Below are positions 57,136-64,000 of a stretch of DNA of 64,000 bases, in pieces. Source of the DNA: Trifolium pratense (lineage: Eukaryota; Streptophyta; Magnoliopsida; Fabales; Fabaceae); assembly GCF_020283565.1 (NCBI RefSeq), contig NC_060061.1, positions 34,509,362 through 34,573,361 of the forward strand, given 5' to 3'. A model generated the notes under the pieces. The model saw nothing but the letters and a program-made list of their open reading frames with translations, was not told the origin of the DNA and did not search any database. Position numbers and translations under genes: made by a program. Numbering within the stretch: position 1 is the stretch's first letter; every line of letters starts with the position of its first letter.

Positions 57136-57576
57136 GATGTTTTCTCTCCCAACCCCCCTCAATTCTTTTCTACCCCTGAATTTCCATTTTTGTCCTTGGG
57201 GTACTGCAGTTTATACGAACCGAAATAATATGACATGCTGATAAATTTCGGTAACCACTTACCGAAATCTGGGACATTTCGGTTCGCAGGTACCGAAACA
57301 ATTATTTCGGTAAACTGCTACCGAAAATGGCCTAATTCCAGCGACCAACGTACCGAAATCTATCACATTTCTGTTCGCAGGTACCGAACAAGCTGACGTT
57401 CGTTTTATGTGTACCGAAAACGCTAATGTTCGGTTCGCAGTTACCGAAATGGTCTAATATTTGGCTTCGGTGAATATAAACCGAAGTTTTTTGGCAAAAA
57501 TGTTTCAAACCGCAAGGGGCAAAATTGAATTTTCGGGGGTATAAAAGAAATGAGGGGGGTCGGGAGAGAAAACATC
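57136..57576. mobile_element. Mutator-type MITE with a palindromic ACCGAAA array
   Basis: 441 bp with inverted ends of about 65 bp (GATGTTTTCTCTCCC and GGGAGAGAAAACATC outermost) and a perfect 9-bp duplication TTTATATTT (57127-57135 and 57577-57585), the Mutator size. The centre (57215-57490) is a run of TTTCGGT and ACCGAAA pairs, several as TTCGGTTCGCAGGTACCGAA. No coding capacity. Confidence 0.85.
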
Positions 57577-57646
57577 TTTATATTTTGCTAATATAACCAA
57601 AATGAGTATTCCCAAATTAATGTTGTAATCTTTCTATAGGCGTAGG

Positions 57647-57854
57647 GACCTGGATTCAGTGAATTCAACAGTGGTGCAGTCATGCATTCAGCAAATTTAG
57701 ACCGTACGATCTTGATCGAACGGTTTAAATGTCAGCTCATAATTTTATATTAAAATAAAATAAAAAACTGTTTAAAATCTAAACCATCTGATCTTGATCG
57801 GACGGTTCACAGTCGCTGACTGCATGCAGTCACGACTGCATTGAATCTAATTCC
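57647..57854. mobile_element. Small inverted-repeat MITE with 11-bp direct repeats
   Basis: Flanked by ATAGGCGTAGG on both sides (57636-57646 and 57855-57865). Inner inverted arms: ACGATCTTGATCGAACGGTTT against AAACCATCTGATCTTGATCGGACGG, and GCAGTCATGCA near both ends. The Mutator superfamily is suggested by the 9-11 bp duplication. Confidence 0.65.
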
Positions 57855-57982
57855 ATAGGCGTAGGCCTTCAGTATATAGGTTCATTTGTTTTACCTTTTT
57901 TAAAAAGGATTTTTATAGTGTATTGGTTTTTTGTTAAAATAAAATTTAACAAAGAATTATTTTATAAAAGTTTCACAAGTGG

Positions 57983-58108
57983 TACCAACATAGTGTGACA
58001 CAAGTGGTAGATACTTGAGTCCCTTAACCATTTGGTCCTGAGTTCGATCTCTGTAGTTGCGCACGGTTATCTTAAAATACCATTTTATGTTGTGTAAAAA
58101 AAAATCAT
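57983..58108 (+). mobile_element. tRNA-derived SINE, shortened copy
   Basis: Same family as copies A-C: GTGACACAAGTGGT and GAGTTCGATCTC, then a jump over the middle to GTTGCGC and an A tail. Confidence 0.65.
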
Positions 58109-58455
58109 TTTAAGTATTTCATCATTTTTTTACCCATTGTTTTGGATCATAAAATTTCAAAAAATCTTTAAAAATGAAGCTATTTTATATAGCTTTTCAT
58201 AAAAATTACTTTTGAGAGATATCTTTTTTAAAAAATGTGATTTTTATTAAGTTAAAATCTCTAACACGTGTATTTAAGTTATTAAATGTATTTAAATTAT
58301 TGAATTTCAAAATCACTCTTTAAATTTATAAAAAAAAAAAAAGAATTTTAAATAATTTTCACTATTTTTAATGAAGTTATCATAAAAATCATTTTTACAA
58401 ATACAAAGAAAATCACTTTTTTAAAATATAATAAACCAAACAGGCCCTAGGATCA

Positions 58456-58481
58456 AAAGCCCAACCCATATAGAGGCCCAT
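58456..58481 (+). promoter_or_regulatory. Paired site II motifs of the L17 promoter
   Basis: AGCCCA (58459-58464) and GGCCCA (58475-58480) are the complement of TGGGCT and TGGGCC. Such pairs are typical of plant genes for ribosomal and mitochondrial proteins (TCP-factor targets). A non-coding first exon about 58505-58611 (ending GTCCAG, then GTACAC) is likely. Confidence 0.55.
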
Positions 58482-58905
58482 AATTCATTGGCGCTTTTCC
58501 CTTGCAGTCTGAGAAAAAACAGCTTTGATTCGAGTAGCACTCAACTCAACTACCGGAAAACGCCGCCGGAGTTCCTCATCGGCCGCCATACACTGCGATA
58601 AAGTCCGTCCAGGTACACTTCTTTTTCCGATTTTAACCTTCTCCTACTGAGCCCGATGGTGCAATCCCAGCGCGATTCGCAGCCGTTATAACCGCCCCTA
58701 TAAAGAATATAGAACTGTTTTTTTTTTTTTTTTTTTTTTGCTCAGATTCAATGATTCAATGTAGAAATATTGTGGTTAACTTAGATTTTTATTTGATGTA
58801 ATGTATGGTGGGTGATTTTGTTGCTTTTGATTTTGAGTTCATGAAATTCTTTAAATTTCAAATGACTTAGCTTTTGGTTTTAGGTTTGCTTTTGCATCTG
58901 CGAAA

Positions 58906-61900
58906 ATGACGAAGTTCAGGAAGCTAAGTCGAGACACGGCTCATCGAATGTCCATGCTTAGGTTAACATGCTTTCAATTCAATCCTTGAATTCCTTTTTC
59001 TCCCCTACCATATGTGATAATGCTGAATTGTGGGTACTCAAATACCATTTTCTTGTTTTTTCCTTGTTTAGAACCATGGTCTCGCAGTTAGTGAAGCATG
59101 AGCGTATCGAAACTACTATTAGCAAGGTATGCATTTTTTTTTCTGAAGAAGAACGTGTCGGTTATGTGTTTTTGTGAATTTCAAATTTTATATGATTCTT
59201 GTAATGTTGGTTGTAGGCTAAGGAGATTAGACGGCTTGCGGATAGAATGGTAACACTTGGTAAAGAGGTTAGTGCTTGCACGTGTTTGTGGTTTATGATG
59301 GACTGAATTGATTTTCACAATTAGTTTAACTATTAGGCTTGGTGATTTTACATCGAGTAATTTATATTGTTCTACCAGTGGTGGAAATATATGATTATAC
59401 TTTGTGTCTGCCGAGGTTTATATGTTCTACCAGTTGTTTTCAATAATTTAATATGTTTGAAGTTTATGAAACCCTGTCCTTGTTTTTGGCAACTATTAAA
59501 GCATTGTTATTGTTATGGTTGCAACTTGCACGGTTATCAACTAGTGTAGGATTCCCGTGCAACAGAGTTTATCAATGTACTCTTGTGATTTTTCGTTAGT
59601 TTTATATAGAATAGAATGAGTTCTATGTAATAATCCGCTTAGTTAGTCTTGAATGGGAATGGACCGGGGTTTTTTAATCTCTCTTCTGATGCATAATACT
59701 TAAGGAGTATATTAAGTGGTATCATATAAGGCTACTGTATTAGAGGAAGTTTTTCAATTATAAACATTTCCTATATGTCATGTTATGCTATGTCAGCTGA
59801 ACAGAAAAAAAAAAAATTGTCAAGAAAAATATCCTATATCACTGATACTAAAGTAAGAGAAAAGAGTAAAAATTTCATTTGACACTTGATAGTCATAGCT
59901 CACAGTAGGTCTATATCTCTCTTATTCTTTAATCTATGAACAAATAATATTTTATCAAACTGGTTTTAGTTCACAAGGTAAGGGAATTTCAACGTTTACA
60001 AAATCTTGGGATTCCTATTTACAAACTAATATGTTAAATTGCTGACTTCACTGCACAAAAGCAAACAAGGCTTGGGGTTCCTATTTACAAACTAATGAAA
60101 CCAAAAGTGATAGCAGTAGTGTGTCAGTTCAGACTAGTGTTATTGATTGTGGATGGTGGAAAGCCAAAAATCCACCATTTTAAGCTTCCATAAAATGCCT
60201 TAGTGCCACCATCCTCCACAAATTGGCCATGGCGGTTGTAACAAAATCTGCCACTGTAATCTACCATGGCCAACACTGCTCCTGACACATCATTTATCAA
60301 ATCATGTAGCCACAAAATTGAAAAGCGAAACATAACTCTTGGGCTGGACAAACAAGTTCAGCAGATGGTTAGATCTGTGGCGAGTTGGGTCCCCAACAGC
60401 TCTAATGCATGTCTTAGAAATGTAAATGTCTTAGAAATGTAAACTATTTAGTTTATTTTCAACCGCGCTGTTTCAAGACTGTCGAGAGTGATATCAATGT
60501 ATTTCAGCCGTTGTATATATGTTTCCACTTAAGCATTGAAACCCCTCATGCATTGACTCTAATGACTAATACTCTACACAAACAACGAAGTCGGAGTCGA
60601 AACATATGTGTATATGAACTTGAAACTGAATTTGACTGACAAATAGATATTTTATATCTTTCTTAGTGCATATATAGCTGATTGTAGTTTTTTCATGTTA
60701 TATTCTATATTATTTCCTTTCCCTTTATGATAATTTTATTGCATTAGATTAGATGTTTTTATTCTGTGTTAGCCACTATTTTTAGATTTTAAACTCATTT
60801 TCATTCTCCTTGTGATTAACGTTGAACTCCCTTTGTACTCTATTTTTTATGCTTGGTTATTTGATTAATTTTAGGCAGTAACTGTCATTTGTTTGCTGGC
60901 TCAAAATATAAAGGATGGTGTCACTTGCAAGCAATCAAATAACAATTACCTTAATGCAGAGAGTTCTAATAGTGAAATATTATGAATTCAATTGCTAAAC
61001 TGAAGTACCTGGGCTTCTAGTTTGGGGCCAGTTATCTCTCAATCTTTTCTGCACCTACATCACAGTTCTTTTAAAATCTGTAGTTTTTCTTTTCTTTTCA
61101 CCTCATTTGTGTTTTCTTTCCCGTCCGTGCTTGTACATCTGGGTTTTTAAAACTGTGTTACTAAGTTGTTCTTCTGTGATGAATTGATTTCAGTGTTGTC
61201 ATATACAGGCTATAGCAGCGCTACAGTGTATCGAAATTTGAACAAACCACTATTATTTTGTGATACGTGGCGCTATAGCATTGTAGTGTAGATGAATTTG
61301 ATCAAATCACTATTTTTTGTGATTGACAACACTGATTAATTTGCATGCAAAAAAAATTATCATGTTTATTGTTCTTGATATGGGCTATGATGTCTTATTA
61401 TTTACCTTCCACATGCATGTTTGTTACAGTTTACATTTGTCTGACATGGTTTCCCTTTTCCACCATTAGTTGCCATGCTTTCTCTCCCATAAAATTGACA
61501 GGAAAAGTAACTATTTATCTAGCTTTACTACTTGTATTGACGTATAGTTTAAAAAATAAACTGTTAGGGGTCCGTATGTGCTGCAAGGCGTGCTGCTGGT
61601 TTCGTGCGAGGAGACGATGTCCTTCACAAGCTGTTTACAGAACTGGCTTATCGATATAAGTAAGTATTAACTTGATGCAATTGCAATCGCCGATTTATGT
61701 TGGTTAATTGTGAGACTAAACTGACATTGTGATGTGCAGGGATAGAACTGGTGGATACACCAGGGTGCTTCGGACTCGTATTCGAGTTGGTGATGCTGCA
61801 CCGATGGCCTATATTGAGTAAATCTCTATTTACTTTCTGTTAGTCATTTGTTTACACTGATATTTAGGTTGTTATTTTGGTAACCTGACTTGATTTCATT

Positions 61901-62210
61901 AAAGAAGTAATTATTTTTTTGTTGTAGTTCTAGGTATTTCCTGTCTTTGTGATCTAGTGTGTTGTTATTGTTTATCCTTCAAATATTTTAGGTTACTTAG
62001 AATTTGGATATTGAGATTTGAACGTGTAAGAAAAAACTAATATGCTTTATGCTTTGAAACAGGTTAATTGATCGAGAAAATGAGCTTAGGCAGTCAAAGC
62101 CACCAAATCCTCAACCACCACAGAGACCACCCCTTGATCCTTGGGCTAAATCTCGTCTCTCCAGGCAGTATGCATCTCCCAAAGCTGATAAATCCGATTC
62201 TGATTTGTGA
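58906..62210 (+). CDS. Ribosomal protein L17 (bL17 family, probably mitochondrial)
   Basis: Exons 58906-58961, 59072-59126, 59217-59267, 61568-61659, 61740-61817 and 62063-62210; GT-AG, in phase; 159 residues, like the plant family. It is a large-subunit protein of bacterial-type ribosomes. [20 protein letters not shown] opens the protein; [21 protein letters not shown] forms the conserved N-terminal block; [19 protein letters not shown] and [20 protein letters not shown] follow. The Pro-rich C-terminal tail ([15 protein letters not shown]) is typical of the plant mitochondrial-type form. There is no long transit peptide; plant relatives are similar in this. Intron 3 (2.3 kb) contains a hAT MITE. 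It is the only intact L17 here, the other copy being a pseudogene. Confidence 0.95.
61191..61334. mobile_element. hAT MITE in L17 intron 3
   Basis: 144 bp, ends CAGTGTTGTCA and TGACAACACTG. The flanking 8-bp pair ATTGATTT/ATTAATTT differs at one base. The interior includes GGCTATAGCAGCGCTACAGTG, repeated in variant form as GGCGCTATAGCATTGTAGTG. Confidence 0.8.
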
Positions 62211-63545
62211 TTGTGGTTCATTTGAATGTATTGCGGAAAATACGTTTTGTCCCCGTAGTGTGAGATGTCTGGATTTGTCTTTGCTTATTTTACAAATTTC
62301 CCCATGGCTTGCAATAATAAAATATTTCTCTACCTACTACTGCTGCTGCTACAGGAAATTGTTCTATATTTTATTGTAACCTCAAACTGACAATTACCGT
62401 TGTAACGTCATAACCGTTACAACTTACAACGGTGAATGTATAAACAAGACAGGTTAGATTATAGGGTCTTGCTTATTTGTTAATGGTTTTTGGTCTACAT
62501 TCAATTTGTTTATTGAGAAGACAATGATGCAATAACTTATAATGCAAGTTCAACCGTTCCAAGTCATTGGAACTTAATTTTCATCCTTTTAAAAGGTGTT
62601 CATTTTGTTGACTTGCTCCTGAGCATGCAATTTCAAGCTTATTTTCTCTTTTTCTAATTGGGAATTATTATATTATTTCAATAGACAAAGTTGAAGAAAA
62701 GATATCGCATGCTAAAGGTTGCTTGATAAGGTTATGTATGTGCAAAGGGACAGACTAGTGGTCCTCTCTTTCTCAAGTATGATTATGGGATAACATGTAG
62801 CCTCTTTTTTTGTTCACACTCATTTGTAGATGAAGTTTCCAATGCTTTCCCATGGACAAAGTAATGCTGCATTTGGCAAAGCTTTCAGTGTGGTCTAACT
62901 CATACTTATGTCAAAAATCAACCTTAGCCAGCAATGAAAAACAAATGGATAAAACTAGAAAGCACAAAATCTTCTTTGCCATTGTCCATATGCTCTTAAA
63001 AACACAATCTTTAACTTTGGAGTTGCTTTACTTGCAATACAGTATACGTATTGTCTTACGTCTCCACATTATCTTCTTATAAAGAATTATGTATTTATCA
63101 ATGACGTGTGTGTGGGTTCGTGTGTGCATCCAATTTAATAGTAGTAACAAACTTTTTGTAAAATGTGATATTTGAGTAATGTTATACCGGTCAACAAATT
63201 GTCGGATACATATTTTATTGTCGTTTCATTGAAAGTTTGTATAAAAATAATTTGAGAAGTCTTTAAGATACATAAAGATTAACATTGTTTAGTAAAAAGT
63301 GTTTTAAGATGTTAGTTTTTGTTACATAGATGAAGTTGCAGGCATAGTTGTTAGCGATGGGTGCAATTACAAAGATTATCTGTTCGAAGTAATTGAGATT
63401 CATTTAAAAGATTAATCACTCGTGATAAATATTTTTCATACAAACTAGTCAATGATCAAATCCTTCATCAAATAATTAAGGGACTTAAATATCTATCATT
63501 TGTGTCACGTGTTAGGATATACTCTAACTATAACAAGTATTAATT
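62211..63545. other. L17 3' flank and intergenic region
   Basis: 3' UTR-like sequence, then unique AT-rich DNA. A single arm of the fold-back MITE family of 49204 lies at about 63165-63290. No gene is recognised. Confidence 0.55.
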
Positions 63546-63548
63546 TTT

Positions 63549-63627
63549 TGTCCCCGTAAGCTCAGCTCAATTAGTCGGGACAATGCTATATGTACATACG
63601 GTGTAATTCTAACCACTTGGCAACTTG
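63549..63627 (+). mobile_element. Truncated SINE (same family as 45141), plus strand
   Basis: TCCCCGTAAGCTCAGCTCAATTAG matches the head of that family and CTAACCACTTGGCAACTTG its tail. The B box segment is missing. Confidence 0.55.
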
Positions 63628-63736
63628 AAGGAAAAAATAACAAATCTTTCCCATTCAACCATTGCATTGAAATACAAGTCTGTTCAGTTATATTACTGTC
63701 TCTTGTTCAGTTCAGTTATAAGTCCTTCAAGTAATA

Positions 63737-64000
63737 CTCCCTCCGGTCCTTTTTATAAGGAACACTTAGGGCAAAAAATTTGGTCCTTTTTATAAGAAAC
63801 TTTGACCAATTTTCAAATGTTTTAAATGTTCAATTTCACTTATGCCCTTATTTATTATGAGAGAGAATTTAAAAATAAGTAAGTTAGTTGAATAAAGAGT
63901 AATTAAATAAGGGTATACATGGAATAAATTAAAATTTATAAGAGTATTAAATGAAAATAACTATGTTAAATGTGCTTCATTAGTCTGTGTGATTTTTTCA
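63737..64000. mobile_element. Stowaway MITE (CTCCCTCCGGTCC family), copy 3, cut by window end
   Basis: CTCCCTCCGGTCC after TA at 63735-63736. The interior matches 29541-29835 closely. The right end lies outside the window. Confidence 0.88.

Noticed and set aside
60124..60351. 75-codon minus-strand frame in L17 intron 3
   Set aside because: Intronic, no family resemblance and no splice or start context.

Overview
This is nuclear plant DNA. The genes have GT-AG introns, and the window holds plant-type SIRE/Maximus and other Ty1-copia retrotransposons, a CACTA element, Helitrons, hAT, Mutator and Stowaway MITEs, tRNA-derived SINEs, plant ATXR5-type and B3 genes, and an AT-rich background. The repeat types and an envelope-like SIRE element suggest a papilionoid legume (Medicago/Trifolium-like); this is inference, not proof.

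Host genes, all on the + strand: two paralogous ATXR5-like histone H3K27 monomethyltransferases (ATXR5-a 33244-35835; ATXR5-b 46031-55819), each with six exons and 370 residues; a complete organellar-type ribosomal protein L17 gene (58906-62210, 159 aa); a broken L17 copy (44441-44842); and a B3-domain gene (27274-28970, 351 aa). The order ATXR5-a, psi-L17, ATXR5-b, L17 shows that an ancestral ATXR5+L17 pair was duplicated in tandem and one L17 then decayed.

1-33243: a serially repeated block. The ATXR5 upstream region (promoter and 5' leader) recurs starting near 1, 9151, 12021, 30505 and finally 32811, where it drives ATXR5-a. Between the copies lie a hAT-like element (three copies, with an internal minisatellite), a SINE, MITEs and (GA)n tracts. 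Later insertions sit in individual units: a CACTA element (2137-8417) inside the first hAT copy, a SIRE-type copia element (13711-21400), a solo LTR (23028-25471), and a segment ending in a decayed Helitron terminus that carries the B3 gene (about 26271-30139).

33244-46030: ATXR5-a, MITEs, a LINE tail, then a Helitron-like region (about 37802-42570) with a 1,189-bp tandem duplication that looks identical throughout, then psi-L17 and the ATXR5-b promoter.

46031-64000: ATXR5-b. Its intron 2 holds two large fold-back elements. Its intron 3 holds a young antisense copia element (49959-54859) with identical LTRs and an open 1,505-codon polyprotein. MULE- and hAT-type MITEs, L17, and a Stowaway copy cut by the window end follow.

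ATXR5-family enzymes deposit H3K27me1, which helps silence transposons. Here the locus of such an enzyme is packed with transposons, and its own promoter has been copied several times among them. The paralogs also differ at the PCNA-binding motif: ATXR5-b keeps the glutamine of the PIP box and ATXR5-a has glutamate.
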